DNA of 64,000 nt from Pelodera strongyloides (GCA_036852015.1 JAANDG010000163.1:124001-188000); one strand, 5' to 3'. Positions 1 through 13,789 are shown, counted from the stretch's first letter. Notes: a model not told the origin generated them from the letters alone. Translations and numbers: made by a program.

Positions 1-446
1 TCTGTCTGTGTCGGGTGTGTCTGGTGTCTGGCATTCGCCTCGGCAACAGCGACAACGTAGTGCAACTACAAAGAGACATGAAGCACAAGGGACACAAAAG
101 GGACACTTAGCGAAGACATGGCACAGAAATGGCACAAGTGCAGCACAGAAGCGCCGTAAAGAAGCGGCTTATGACATAGCACAGAAACGGGGATAGTGCA
201 TTCAAGCATCCACTCGCATGGCATTAGTAAATAATTAGTAAAATGTAAAGGTATTTCCAGAATCAGGCAAGCTATTATTAAGTTTGTGTTAGTCAGTTAG
301 TGGCAAGAATTCCCCATATGAGGATAATTCTCGTCGGAATCTGTAGCAATTGGGAATTATATATTTGGTAGGCATATCATAGGACAAGAAACATAAGTGA
401 ATCTATATTGCCAATGAAAAGGGAAATCGCAAACCAAAAGAATACC

Positions 447-580
447 AGAGGCCATATTCACCACTCAATTCCCCATGGGGAATTCCCCGTCTTTTTCTCT
501 GCATGTCTCACATTAGAATGCTATTTTCTGTCCCCAGGTAATATTCGCGGAGGGCATCGGAGTGGTGAATATGGCCTCAG
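447..580. mobile_element. Family-6 dispersed element (GAGGCCATATTCACCAC ends)
   Basis: Short inverted ends, GAGGCCATATTCACCAC and GTGGTGAATATGGCCTC, around a GC-rich body with the palindrome CCCCATGGGG. Other copies lie at 19031 and 25509. Confidence 0.85.
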
Positions 581-1241
581 CAAAAGGCAAGAAAATGCAC
601 AAGAACAATGATACTACTGGGAAGCATTCGATAAAAATGGGACTGAGTTTTCCTTGCTTTATTTCTTTTCGCATTTGTCCTTCGGCCTAACCCTAACCCT
701 TTTTCTCTTAGGTCCCTAAAACACCCAAAGAGTGGTTCACTTGATTTCTTTTCAACTACGGCACTAAATCCCGGATACACTTTGTGTACCCTTCAATTGG
801 CCACCATTTTTCGGGCCCTAGACCCTACGCTTTTTCTCTCAGGGTCCCTAAGCGACCCTGGGTCCCCAACCTACGCTGGGTCCTAGGCCCAACACTTCCA
901 CCTCCTAGGGTCCCTAACCCACCCAGCGGGTAGTTCACTACACAACCCAAGTGTGCGAGTGTGATGGAAAACTCACAGCTGACAGAGAGTCAATAGCCAA
1001 CAACCCCACGCGAATTAGAACAGAGCAACTCTGCAAGAAGACAGCTGGAGTCAATTTATTCAAAGTGATATAACAAGTGGTATGTGAAACCTATTGACCG
1101 GATTCCCATGTAAAGTGTGATAACACGTGGTATGTGAAACGTATGTACCGGATTCCCACATATTGTATGCAAATTGGAATGTCAAGAACTTGCACACAAT
1201 TCAGCCGTCAATTCTCAAACCACGTGCCATACGAGGACAAA

Positions 1242-1276
1242 GCCTAAGCCTAAGCCTAAGCCTAAGCCTAAGCCTT
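1242..1276 (+). repeat. Short telomere-type tract, about six units
   Basis: GCCTAA repeated about six times in gene-free DNA, followed by GCCTTTGC. Confidence 0.9.
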
Positions 1277-1915
1277 TGCAAATGTTTTGAATGAAAAGAT
1301 GCAAAAAACTTATACGTCTCATGATGAAGTGTATGTCTGAGAGAGAGAGAGAGAGATTGAGAGAGACAAGCATAGACAAAGATAAATATAGACATTAATC
1401 TTCAGTAGTACTAAAATAGTTCAATCATTATCAGTTATGTCACCCATTCTTTCTCTACCTACCTTCTTTTTGACCAATCATTTTTTACCCGTATTCTAAT
1501 TCTTCTGCTCCCTTATGAGCTTCTCCCTTCCTGAGTCAGTCAACTATTCGAGGGTCCCTGACAGCCGTCTCTCTCTAGACGTGGAGAGAGGGAGGTGGAG
1601 GAGATATAGAGAGAGAGAGGTAGAGAGACAGAGACAGAGAGAGAAAGAGAGAGAGAGAAAATAGAGAGAGAGAGAGAGAGAGGAAGCCAGTGAGCACAAT
1701 GAGCTGCCCAAGCCACTGAGTGTGAGCTGGTGGCCTCTGTCTCTCAATATTGTGTAAAGTCGTGCTCACGCTGCCCACCGACATCCCCACCTACGCTAAA
1801 GGCAAAGAAGCCAGTCATTTCAAATATTTCCCAAGCAAAAAGAAGGAACATATTTTGATAGAAAAGGGGCGGAGCTTAGAAAAGTTTAAATATATCTTCT
1901 TATTATACAAAAGAG

Positions 1916-2150
1916 TAACTGTGGCGTAATTTGCATATACCTATGTGCGTTACGGAAATGCAAATTTCGTGTTTGGTTATACAAAGAGTTTCGCAGCTCA
2001 ATACCGAAGTATGCATATGCAATTGTTTCATATTATGTGAATTTCCTATGATACGTTTGAAGCTTTGTATATCAGTATACCCATGCCAAACCAATCATAT
2101 TTCCATGTATGTCTCCTCAGGTGGCGTGAGCCGACTCGTTCAATATAATT
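1916..2150 (+). mobile_element. Second copy of the retroposon-like repeat
   Basis: Matches the reverse complement of 48625-48865 over about 230 bases (TTTGCATA...GAGCCGACT) but lacks the TAAA tail. Confidence 0.6.
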
Positions 2151-2548
2151 TTAATAATATGGTTTCAAGATATAAAGTCGGCATATGCTAATTATTACTG
2201 TGTACGAGAACAATTGAAATGGTGACGCAAGTCTAGACAGTATGTGTATTTTCTTGGTGTATCTTATACTACGCTGTTTTTGAAAAAAAGTAAATGCAGA
2301 GAGAGAGAGAGAGTGAGAGAGAGAGAGAGAAAAGAGAGAGAGAAAAGAGAGAAGAGATGATATATGGTTAAGTTATTCCGGCCATCCTAAACTCAACGCG
2401 TTCACCACAAAAATTGCATGCTCGCATAGGGGGAACTTGTATTCAAAAACCGGGGAAAGGACATTCACCACGCGACTTACTTCCATGTGAAAGTACTATA
2501 CGAAATGGACTGGTTAATATTATGTTAATAAAGGTATTATACATTATT

Positions 2549-2727
2549 GAAGCGAAATACCAGCCGGTTTTTGAAACGCATCGAGTACACCAGCATTCTT
2601 ATACAGCTTACGCAAATGACCATAGATTAGAATAAAAAATCGAGATAAATTCGAGTCAATAAACATCAATACGTAAGAATTCAGTTGTCAACGATGTGTT
2701 TCAAAACCGGCCGGTATTTCGCTTTAA
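2549..2727. mobile_element. Family-1 foldback element (AGCGAAATACCGGCCGG ends)
   Basis: Inverted ends AGCGAAATACC(A/G)GCCGG facing the complement, and an AT-rich centre with the family's conserved TTCTTA(C)G-type blocks and ATTTGC. No coding capacity, so a MITE. Much of this family carries TTAA at each edge. Confidence 0.85.
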
Positions 2728-3468
2728 CATTCATTATTCATAACATTAATAAAGTCCATAGATAATCATTATAAAGAGCATGCATAGAGAGAGAAGAAAA
2801 TTCATCCGGTAAGAGAAGAAACTTCGATTTGCATAAAATGAAAAAAAAATGATAAATCAAAAAATCAATAAATCAATAAAATGGAATTTCTGACCTGCTG
2901 AGCGACCGGCTCGAGAATACTCTCGATGGTCTTAGTGTGAAAGACGGGCATGGTTGAAAGGCTTTTATAAAGTGTACGGTAGTTCTTCTGCCAAATAGAA
3001 TATTACAGTATTCCGCGTGTCTTCTCCAACCGTCTAATTACCGCATGAACATCACTCTGCGGCAGCCAGAAAAAAGAGCCAACCGTTAGAGATCCTGAAA
3101 TGTTGTCAATGTTAAAGCGGTATGATACGTGTTTCGTGAAGTGTGTTCTAGATATGTGCACTTTTCGAAGCAAGTTACTGTGTCCGCACAGAACGGAACA
3201 TAAATTTGCATGCAATACATGGGAATGCATGTAAGTACCATGTTGCAGGCAGACGGCCTTGCTATGCGAGGGCTTCCGTGAATCAAGTAAAACAACCGCG
3301 AATATACAGATAAATTTGAAAGAATATAATATAGAAAAGGAAAGGAATAAAATTATGAAAATATGTTACAATAATCTAAAATTGATGGCCTGATAGCTAA
3401 TGTAACATAAACATAGATCAAATGAAAATGCGACAGAAACGAGGGAAAGCAAAAGAGAGAAAAATAAG

Positions 3469-3500
<32 letters not shown>

Positions 3501-3714
3501 TGGGGGGGGGGTCGGAACATAGAAGAATCGCATAACGATCAAGAATATATTTTGTAAACATAGGTATGAAACTGGGGATGATACGAAATACGAACAAATG
3601 TCCTACTTACATATTGAATATGGGGTGAATCTGTAGGTTGCCAGTACGGTAATAGCAGAAACAGTCTCTGTCTGAGCCCCTTACAACTAAATGATAAACC
3701 TCCATAGATAACCA

Positions 3715-3887
3715 CTTAAAGCGAAATACCGGCCGGTTTTTGAGCATCGAGGACAGCTGAATTCTTACGTATTTATGTAAAGTTGCTGGCTCGACCTTTT
3801 TACTCTAATTTATCTCCATTTGCATAAGCTGCATAAGAATGCTGGCGTACTCGGTGTTTCAAAACTCGGCCGGTATTTCACTTTAAA
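3715..3887. mobile_element. Family-1 foldback element, joined to family 3
   Basis: Same ends and centre as the other family-1 copies. Its right-hand TTAA (3883-3886) is also the left edge of the next element. Confidence 0.85.
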
Positions 3888-4282
3888 GGGTCAGGCCCAT
3901 TTCAAACGACCCCTATTTTTGATGATTCCGTCTGATTCTCCATGTCAAATATAGTAGGATACGATATTTTTCTAATTTTCAAGCGCAAAATTCACGCAGT
4001 ATTCGGCAATTTTACCAGTCATACCCAACTATTTATCGCAGTTGTGCTAATTGGGCAATATGCTCTATTGGGCGTGGCAATTGCGATATTGGCCAATCAG
4101 CGCGAATGGGCGTACAAACGGCGATAAATAGTTGGGTATGACTGCCCACGGTAAATTGCCGAATAGTGTGTGAATTTTTCGCTTCAAAATTAGAAAAATA
4201 TTGCATCCTACTATATATGACATGAAGAATCAGATGGAATCATCAAAAATAGGGGTCATTTGAAATGGGCCTGACCCTTTAA
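3883..4282. mobile_element. Family-3 foldback element (AGGGTCAGGCCC ends)
   Basis: A 400-bp near-perfect palindrome edged by TTAA; both arms carry AGGGTCAGGCCCATTTCAAA-type sequence. The centre has a smaller hairpin with ATTGGGCAATATG. A second copy lies at 57783-58200. Confidence 0.9.
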
Positions 4283-4551
4283 ATTCCGATGAAAAGAAAA
4301 CTATCGACAATACTGGTAAGTAGTTCAGCCACCACCAAAACTTTTACATTTTAAGAGACTGAATAAAAATAGTGAAAATGTAAATATTAATGTGAAAAAA
4401 AAACAATGATATGTCCCAGCTATCAAGTTCCTTTTGTTTGGACACGTAAAAAAATGCGCTCGGAATCATATTTCACATCCAATGGGCCGTTTCTATACGT
4501 GAAAATAAGAGGAGGAACTTAGAAGAAACAGAAAAAAATTGAATAGAGAGA

Positions 4552-4613
<62 letters not shown>

Positions 4614-5646
4614 AAGAGAGAGAGAGGGGGGGGTCAGGGATGGGCATAGACGTAGAGAAACAGAGACAGATATTGAGGAAGGTAGCGAGAATAATAGAGA
4701 GATGGGTAGAGAGGGAGAGGGAGAGAGGGAGATGATCGAGAATATATTTATTCAATTTTCTTGAAACCGTTACATTAAAATGACCTTGCTAAAAACTAGC
4801 ACATAGTATGACCTACCTCTAGCTTACGTATACGATGTGTAGATGCATTTACAACATTTCTTATTTTATAGGTATAAACATATAAACACAAAATACCAAA
4901 AATTTGTATCCGCTGGGCCAAATGTACCCAAAGAACGACAAAATAGTAGAAAGTTGTTGCTAATTGAAAAAGGAAATAGCATTCTCCGATAAGAGCTCTT
5001 TCAGATAAGGTTTACAAGCTGGGAATCACAAACAAAACAATAAATTTCTTTCTCTCTTTTCCCTCTCTCTATGCCTGCCTCTCTACCTCCTTGTCTCTCG
5101 CTCTCCATTATCTCACGCTTCTCTCTCCCTCTCTCCCTGTCTCTCCCTCTCTCCCTCTCTCTCTCTTTTAATAAACTGATTAATTTAAAGCGGTAATGTA
5201 ACTTGTTTTTTTCTTTTTTGGTGCTGAGTGCGCTAGTGCTAACCTATAAATGGTTGGTGACGTGCGAACTGACAATTACGAACAGCTGATGCAAATTTAC
5301 AGTAAATTAAAGCGATAATACCCGTGGATATTCCAACGTATTATGTGATGAACAATTGTGTTCCTTATGTCCTTATGTGCCAGAAATAAGGTGAATAGTA
5401 CAGAAATCTACATATGATACATTTAAATGCACTTGCCCAGCATACACTTCACAACCACGTGTCATACCACTTTAACAATGAATTAAGAATGTGGCGACGG
5501 AAATAATTCAAAATTCAAAAAGTATAATATATTCACAACTTTGAATTCATTTTAAGAAATAGGAAAGGCGAGGAATACGATTTGATGACTCACAAGACAA
5601 AATATAACATTTAAGGAATTGTTGGGCGCAAGTCGCGGGGGCACAG

Positions 5647-5677
<31 letters not shown>

Positions 5678-7579
5678 AAAGAGAGGGAGAGAGGGAGGAA
5701 GAGATAAAGAGAAAGACGTAGATTTGAAGATTTGCAAAAAAAAAACGCGCAAAAACCAAATCTAAAACAAAGAAAAAAGAAAAAGGGCCACTCTTCACGC
5801 TGGAACATTGACGGAAATGTGAATTTTGGGCAATAAAAAGCGAGGAAATTTATTTAAAAAAATACATGAAGGAACTGTGTTCTTAGGTGTGAGTAGTTTG
5901 ATTAACCTAGCACAACGCACAATGGGCTCAGTCATGTGTACAATGAAACGACCGATGGCACGGGAAAGTGAACTACTGAACCAATCTAAATTTTAATGCG
6001 TAACGCACATCACTCAAACAAACTCCACAAACAACAAACGAGCATAATCATATACATAACATAACCATATAAATAACCATACATATAATCAATTTTTTCG
6101 TGTGTGTGTGTGTGTCCCACATTTTTTTTTGGAAAATATGCATAAAAACCATAAACGGAGGTCAGTCACACAAATATAAAATGTAATATTAAAATTTTAA
6201 TAAGCAGTGAACATGTATATTCGGACATTTATGTCATGTTGTAAAAATAAGCGCAACTGATTCCAATAATAAATTATCTCAACAAAATGATACGAAATAA
6301 ATAGATAAACTAATCATACAAAAAACAGCAAATCATCCATACAGCGTAAAAAAAAATGTATGTAGGAAAAGAGATGAGTAAGATAAATTACCCAAGCATT
6401 ACGTCTATTCGTCCATCAAGTATAACTTTCATCGTAAACTTTACTCAACTGAACTTTACTGAACTTTCGATGAAACTTGCTCACGAATTGGTCATGAGTT
6501 GGTCACGAGTTGGGCAGGCAGGCCCACGAAAAAAACCAGTGAACCGTACCCAAATGAGTTCCCCATTTCCAATGAGTATGTCAAAAAGAAGAGAAGAAAG
6601 GCAAAAAGGAAACTATATAAGACAGTTGTCTATGCTTGGTAAAGGTTAGTATTATTCAGATTTTATTAGAAACCAATTTATTGTGTTCGGAAATCAATGC
6701 ATTGGACGTAGTGGAAAATCGGGCAGATCCTGTTTTTGTTCCCGTAAATAGGGTCTCTTTTTGAAACAGAGAAAGGGAAAACTATGGCCACTTGAGAGAG
6801 AGTGAGGAAAGAGAGAGAGAGAGAGGGAGAGAGGGGGGGGGAGAGAAATAGAGAGGGAGAGAAAGATTTCCAGAAAAGGAAAAGAACAACGTCAGCTGGT
6901 CAGGGGCGCGACCGCTTAACAAAGTTAACAAAGACTAGTCTCCAGACTTGGAGAGAGTCGGAAGGGGGCAGAGACGGAGAGTAGATTCTGACGGAGGACA
7001 CTCAGAATTCGCAAGTAGGCTATCTCGCGACCTCCCTCTCATCTCTGTTTCCCCTTTTCTCTCTTTCCCTCTCTCTCTATCCCTCTTTCTCTTTCTCTTT
7101 ATCTCCCTCTCTCTTTTTTTGAAATTTGCATAATTCGGAAAAGTTTTTCGTGAGTTTCCGAAGATGCACGAACCGGGAATTATAACCTACTCTCAGCTGA
7201 CAATAAGCGACACAATATGTTTTTGTTTTTGAATCATATCTTGGACAAATGCATTCCGATGTTTTTATGTATTTATGCTTATGCTAATTGACTTGTGGTC
7301 GATGTTTTATTAAAAGAACACTCATTTGCATATAATGCACGCGAATGCATTATTCAAAATACGTCTCAAAAAACGGCTTGCAACGCTTTAAAAACCGTAT
7401 GGTTAGCACACGTATGAGAAAAAACAAGTACCACCAACGGCAACTACCATACCTTCTATCAAATAAGGGATAACTTTTCAACTTGACAGTACTCTGAAGC
7501 TCTAGCAATCTTATTGTCAGGTAGCTACAGTTTTTTCAAAAAAAAGTGCTAAATAATGTACGTAATTGAGAAGGTTCCA

Positions 7580-7760
7580 AATCGAAATACCGGTCGATTT
7601 TTGAAGCGCATCGTGGACAACTGAATTCTTACGTATTTATGCTAATTTGCTCGAATTTAGCTCGTTTTTATTCTATTTTCTGTTCATTTGCATAAGCTGC
7701 ATAAGAAGAAGGCTGGTGTACTCAATGTGTTTCAAAAATCGGCCGGTCTTCCGCTTTAAA
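7580..7760. mobile_element. Family-1 foldback element
   Basis: Diverged left end (TCGAAATACCGG) and intact right end GCCGGTCTTCCGCTTTAA. Downstream, 7800-7870 resembles a small repeat fragment also seen near 14761. Confidence 0.8.
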
Positions 7761-8576
7761 GAAAGATTTAAAAAAAATTCGCTCTCTTATATTGAAAGGC
7801 TCAATACAACGCTCAAATCCTCCGACTTGTTCCGCGGAGGTGCTGATCGTGAGCAGGAAATTAAGCAGTGAACGCAGAGTTCAAAAATAAAATTTTGGAT
7901 AAATTTGAATAAATAAACAAAGCAGTAAACAGGGTGGGCGGAGCTTCGCAAAGGTGCTTTGTTGGGCTGGGAGGAGAAGCCGCCGGCAAATCAAAACGCA
8001 AAAGCCACCTAGCGGGGGCGGACGGGAGCTCGAGTCTCTCTCTCTCTCTCTACCTCTCTCTCTCCTATGCTATGTTTCCCCTCTCTCCTCACTCCTCTCT
8101 CCCTCTTCACTTCCTCTACTTTAGGTTTCTCTCTCTCTCCCTCTCTCTCTCTCGATCTCTGTTAGCATTCCTTTCGATCACAGTTCCATCTCTCTTCCTC
8201 CGAAAACATAATTTCCCCGTTTTCTAACACTTCTCTGATAGTCGGTGTTATAAATTCAAGGGAAACAGCATAGAGATCAAAATTAATCATATGAAGTGAA
8301 GAGGGAGTAGAGAAACACGATGATCGAGGGATGGAATTTGACCATGTGAAGTGAGGAGGGCACAAAGACAGAGACAATGAAGGGAGCAACAATGTAATGG
8401 TGGAGCAGACAAGTGCGCAGAGAAACACAGAACCTCCAATGTTGCATGCATGTGGCCGCATATAAAGCATTGATGTTGACATGAAGCGCATACATTACCA
8501 AATAAATAAGATAAACCCCCGATGCGGAATATCAATCCTGTATATGCTAATTTCGAAGAAATGAAAAGCATGTACA

Positions 8577-8812
8577 CAGGAAAACGAAATAATTGCCGAA
8601 ACACAGAACAAGCGTCGTTGGCCCATCAATGGTTTTTACCGAAAAAACCATCTGGTGACTGGCTCGTGACTGGTCCGTGACCATTTGGTGACCTCCCGAT
8701 GGCGGTTTTCAATGAAACTTTGTCATGAATTGGTCACCAGATGGGCAGGTCCACGAAGAAACCAATGAAGCGTCACCAAATGGGTTCACCCATTTCCTAT
8801 GTTGGGATGCAA
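8577..8812. mobile_element. Family-7 dispersed repeat
   Basis: Same unit as 45941-46160. Shorter relatives lie at about 6466-6590 and 62031-62105. Confidence 0.75.
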
Positions 8813-8957
8813 GTTTTTTAACACTCGGTTTCAACTTTCGACTCGTCACTTATCATGTTATCATCTCATAAACAGAACAACCGAACTCGTCGGAATACGC
8901 TACACACCAAACATTTTACGCTAAAACCTGATGACTAGAGACCCATTGCTATCTACC

Positions 8958-9122
8958 TTTAAAGCGAAATGCTAGCCTCTTTGGAAAATTTGCATATGAT
9001 AAGCAAATCCTATGTATCCTATGCTAACTTTGTACGATTGCCGATCGTACAAAGTTAGCATAGGATACATAGGATTTGCTTATCATATGCAAATTTTCCA
9101 ACGGGGCTAGCATTTCGCTTTA
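8958..9122. mobile_element. Family-2 foldback element (AGCGAAATGCTAGCC ends)
   Basis: An almost perfect 165-bp hairpin edged by TTAA, containing GCAAATCCTATGTATCCTA in each arm and a GTACGATC centre. Confidence 0.9.
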
Positions 9123-9705
9123 ACTAGCAATAGACTTCAGAATTAGAGTAAAAAGAAACCTGAAGATTGTCTTGAGAGAACTTCAGAGATGGATTAAAAA
9201 TAAAAAGAAGAAGTGTATTCCCAAATTTCCAAGTTTATATGCAAATTCTTGTGCCCTTCTTCGTCTCTCCCTCCCTTACGGTGCACTTCAGGTGCAATGT
9301 AGCATAATTAACATATAATAAACTGAAATGCAATTGACCGGCATCGGTTTTAAAAACTCGCACCATATTGCTTTAATACGTTATACTAATGATATTTCTT
9401 CCGAATCATGGTAATTGTCAATTCGATTATTAGAAAACAACAAATAGCTTCTGTAAAAAAAAATCAATAAATTCAAGCAAAATAATAGATCGGAAGCCAG
9501 GCCTGCTGGCTTGGATACTATTGAATGCTGTGAGTTGGTAATCGGTCTTGTATTTTTTCTAAACCATACGGTGCTCAGTTCCAGATGTGTGAGTTATGTA
9601 TAGACTGTGACGCGTAGTAAATGAGGCAATGAGGGTTATTACGGAAAGATACGTCTCATAGTCGATTTAGTATTTTATCATATTGAACTCGTAGTTTACT
9701 ATAAT

Positions 9706-9854
9706 CGAGTAGGCCAGCATTCTTATGCAGCTTATGCAAATAAACAAATGAAAAATCGAGCTGAATTCGAGCAAATTAGCATAAATACGTGAGTATTCAG
9801 TTGTGCACGACGTCCACGAGGCGTTTCAAAAACCGGCCAATATTTCGCTTTAAT
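9706..9854. mobile_element. Family-1 element, left end lost
   Basis: The right half ends AACCGGCCAATATTTCGCTTTAA; the left terminus cannot be recognised. Confidence 0.65.
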
Positions 9855-9984
9855 TAAAAAAAAAGATATTGAAAAAGAAGGAATCACCGAGTTTGAAAAG
9901 AAAGAAGTTAAGAATGGGAACACGTAAAATAATCTGGAGTCACCTATGCTATTCAATGCAGCTGGTTGTCGCGTAGTTTACACT

Positions 9985-10390
9985 CTGAAATTGACTAGGG
10001 GGCACTAGGACTAAGGGGGGGGGGGGGGAGGGTGGGGGGCTGGGGGATATATTATATAGTTACTACGCTACCTACGGGGGTTCATATGATATGGGACTTG
10101 CAGTGTTTGGGTTTGAGGTAGAGGTTACAAAGCATGGTTGAACTTGCATTCAATAAACTGCCAGCCTTCACATACTACACATATATACTGAAATTGACTA
10201 GGGGGCACTAGGACTAAGGGGGGGAGGGTGGGGGGCTGGGGGATATATTATATAGTTACTACGCTACCTACGGGGGTTCATATGATATGGGACTTGCAGT
10301 GTTTGGGTTTGAGGTAGAGGTTACAAAGCATGGTTGAACTTGCATTCAATAAACTGCCAGCCTTCACATACTACACACGTTGTTCAGTGT
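9985..10390. repeat. Tandem duplication of a 203-bp unit
   Basis: Two copies beginning CTGAAATTGACTAGGGGG (9985 and 10188). They are nearly identical except for the length of the G run (about 15 G in copy 1, fewer in copy 2). No ORF. Confidence 0.9.
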
Positions 10391-10547
10391 AGTAACATAC
10401 ATCAGAAGTAATATAAAGACAAATTAGCATACGGGTGAATGACTGCGGCACCGTCCACAAAAAAACTTGATTCATGCACACGCGGATTTATCGACAGTAT
10501 GCATATGCAGATATGCAGTAACATTGGACAGATTTTTAGTCTCATGG

Positions 10548-10772
10548 AGTATTTATGTTAAGTTTTCGCGCACTTTCTCATGGAAAGTATCATCCATGTT
10601 ATTGCAGTTTTTATAGTGGGAAACTACTCGAATTTTACATACAGTAAGAAATTTACATACACCTGCGGCGTGTTTTGCATACACCTAATGTAAAACTGCG
10701 CGAAAATGGAAAAGTCAACTTGGATGGTACTTTCGCGGCGAATTCGCGCGAAAGTGTAACATAAATACTCTA
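10548..10772. mobile_element. Foldback element, GAGTATTTATGTTA ends
   Basis: The arms GAGTATTTATGTTA and TAACATAAATACTC face each other about 225 bases apart, with further imperfect pairing (TTCGCGC, TTTTACAT). Not one of the TTAA families. Confidence 0.65.
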
Positions 10773-10828
10773 TCACAACCAAAAAAAGTATAGTTATATT
10801 GCAAGTAAAGATTGAGCAACTCGAAATA

Positions 10829-11006
10829 TTAAAGCGAAATACCGGGCCGGTTTTTGAAACGCATCGTGGACAAACAAATTCTTACGCAGTTATGCTAAGT
10901 TAGCTAGATTTTTATTCAAATTTGTGCTCATTTGCATAAGCTGCATAAGAATGCTGGTGTACTCAATCTCGATGTGTTTCAAAAACCGTCCGGTATTTCG
11001 CTTTAA
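10829..11006. mobile_element. Family-1 foldback element
   Basis: Clean TTAA edges on both sides and both inverted ends. Confidence 0.88.
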
Positions 11007-11142
11007 TAGGCCATTATCAGTATAATCGATTGCCAATGGTTGGCCACTGAACAAAGATCTGACGAAGAAAGGTAAATGAAAAAAAGAGGAAATAAACAAA
11101 TGGAGAAAGAAAGAAACCGAGAACCTACAGAGTAATACAAAG

Positions 11143-11183
<41 letters not shown>

Positions 11184-11478
11184 CAAAGCGGGAGGAAAAG
11201 TTGCCGAATAATGCTCGGATTAGTAGTGTCTCCGTAGCATTATTCTGCGGAAGAGACTGTTTGATGAGATGTTGGGTTCCGGCGTGAAGGTCTGCAGACC
11301 CGCTAGTCAGAGAGAGGGAGAGAGAGGGAGAGAGAGGAGGAGTGAAAGCGAAAGAGAGAGAGGGAGAGAGAGAAGGAGAGACAGAGAAAGAGAGAGAGGG
11401 AGAGAGAGACTACTCAGCTAGCATATGGTCGATTTTGTTTGCGTACACACTGCATGACCACTCTCCGGACCCAAGCAC

Positions 11479-11515
11479 ATAGGCTAGGCTAGGCCAGGCC
11501 CAGGCCTAGGCCTAA
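11479..11515 (+). repeat. Degenerate TAGGC-type tract
   Basis: Irregular TAGGC and CCTAGG units, probably decayed telomere-type sequence. Confidence 0.6.
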
Positions 11516-11995
11516 TCATTAGTATATCGTCAAGGTTCAGATCTCACTCAGAACCTGGTTTGAGGAACCTAGTAGAACCGGGTTTCCTATTTTTTTCACT
11601 AACTGACAGCAGAGAGAGTTTTCGCAAATACAACTAAGTAAGTATAGTCCAACTACGCATATGGATAACTAATAACTAATTGTTGGGCTCAGGTATGGAA
11701 AACAAAAAAGTAATTCAAAGATGATACGATTTTTTTTCGATATAGAATCAGTTTCGCATTGGAATAGCAGCATTGGCTAATCAAAGCTGAGAAAAGGTGG
11801 CGGCTAAAATCCCGGCCTTCTTTACGTGTAACCAGAAACGGCTGCGGCGTATTAGGAACAGGTTTTCACCCAGTCCAGCGTATGATCTATCTTGCTAAGG
11901 TGTTTTCTATTACTTGTTTTATGAATATGACTAATATCGGTTCAAATGAAAAATGAACCCTCCAAATAGGCTTCCGATCCGCAAAGTTACTCGGT

Positions 11996-12167
11996 TTTAA
12001 AGCGAAATGCCAGCCTCTTTGGAAAATGTGCATAGGATAAGCAAATCCTATGTATCCTATGCTAATTTTGCGCGATCGTCCACGGCAATCGCGCAAAATT
12101 AGCACAGGATACATAGGATTTGCTTATCATATGCAAATTTTCCAAAGAGGCTGGCATTTCGCTTTAA
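11996..12167. mobile_element. Family-2 foldback element
   Basis: Near-perfect palindrome with ends AGCGAAATGCCAGCC and a GCGCGATCGTCC centre; a further AAAGCGAAAC fragment follows at 12175. Confidence 0.9.
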
Positions 12168-13409
12168 AGCATTTAAAGCGAAACGACTGGATGACAAGTG
12201 GTTGTGAAAATGTTCAGCGCTGTTTGCAAATGTGTGTGCTATTCTGAGCAATTTCCGGCACAGAATCTAACGATCCACAAACCACACACCATACTACATA
12301 TATATAATAATACTGGTACGGCAATAAACAAAGAAATCGGGAATACGGGCGCGCGCTATTGCGCCAAAGGCTCGCCAAGGTCATTAATGGTGTTAATTAG
12401 TATTTCAGCTGCGCTGTTCGCCCGGGTTTATAGACACATTAGAGACTAGACAGCTAGGAGCTAGGACAGCCGGGATAAACAAATGTTTATCTAACACTGT
12501 CATCCTTAGAATGTATAGAATTGTTCGTTTCTTCACAGTTTTTTTTGCGCAATAAGTAATATGCTACAAGCTAAATCTTTACAAGCTAAATCCATTGATG
12601 CTGCTTATTTGACATGATTTTCACATCTGCGGGCCGAAAACAATTTTTCTTGGGTTTTCTTATACTTAAAGCGAATCGTTTGCCAATCAGTATGATAAGT
12701 TTTTTTTGTTGAGTTGAGAGAGGGGATTGTACGTATAACATGCGCAAAAGAAGCGATTGTCGTGTAAGTCAGTGCGAAGCTGCAAAGCAAAGCATACAGT
12801 ATCCGTTTTTGACGACCAAGAACACTGTAGTTGTTTACAAATTTTAAATTTTTTTTTGTCGAGTGCTGCTTGGTTGTCTAACGTCTATCTTGTAGAACCC
12901 TGGTTTCCACATATATAAGTTCATCCTACAATCGTACTTTTTTCATGGGGTTGAGGTTGCCGAGCCCCTTCATAAGCTCAAATCTACTAGTTGATAATCG
13001 AGCTCAAATCTAGTTGACCAAATGACGAAAAAGAAAAAAAAAGAGAAAAAAAAATTTACTAACTTTAAAAAATGCACAAAGGAAAAAAAGATGAAAAGGT
13101 AAACGTAAAGGTAAAGGAAAAAGAGGGATCATCTCCATTTTCTCATTCTCCACGCAAGTGTCTTTATTTCCGTCGGCATGCGTCATTTGTTTCTTCGCGT
13201 TTCGCAGATTGATCGTATTTTTGTCTCTTATTGAGACAATCGCGCCTACGCCTTAGAGATACCTTAGACATAGAGACTATGAAATAAATTTTATCGCCTT
13301 TCAGCCTTTGAGCAGCCGCAGGTGGGTTAAAAGGTTTTTGAAAACAAAACAAAAACGACAAAATGCTCAGGTAGTTTAGTTTAAAGTTACACAAAAGTTA
13401 AAGAAGATC

Positions 13410-13579
13410 TAAGCGAAACACCGGCCGTTTTTTGAAAAACATTGGGTAGACCAGAATTCTTATTCAGCCTATGCAAATGAACACAAATTAGAATAAAAAA
13501 TCGATCAAATTAGCATAAATACGTAAGAATTCAGTTGTCCACGATGCATTTCAAAAATCGGCCGGTATTTCGCTTTAAA
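13410..13579. mobile_element. Family-1 foldback element
   Basis: The left end AAGCGAAACACCGGCCG is slightly diverged; the right end is intact with TTAA. Confidence 0.85.
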
Positions 13580-13789
13580 GTTACACAGGTGCGCTATAGT
13601 GATATTTTTATGCTATATAAACCGAATGGGAACATATTTACTAACAATAAGAATGACTATGCATAAAACAAATGTTTGTACCTGAACACTGAACTCAAGC
13701 AATGTGCGGTTTTGAAGTTTAATATTTTGAAAGTTTCCGATTTCACCTTGTAGATAAACGATATTCCAGGCTTACTTTTTGCTCTCACC

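Noticed and set aside
684..960. CCCTAA repeats resembling vertebrate-type telomere sequence
   Set aside because: Only two consecutive units; the rest is a loose GGGTCCCTAA low-complexity stretch, with a similar one in intron 6 of gene B (about 28430-28550).
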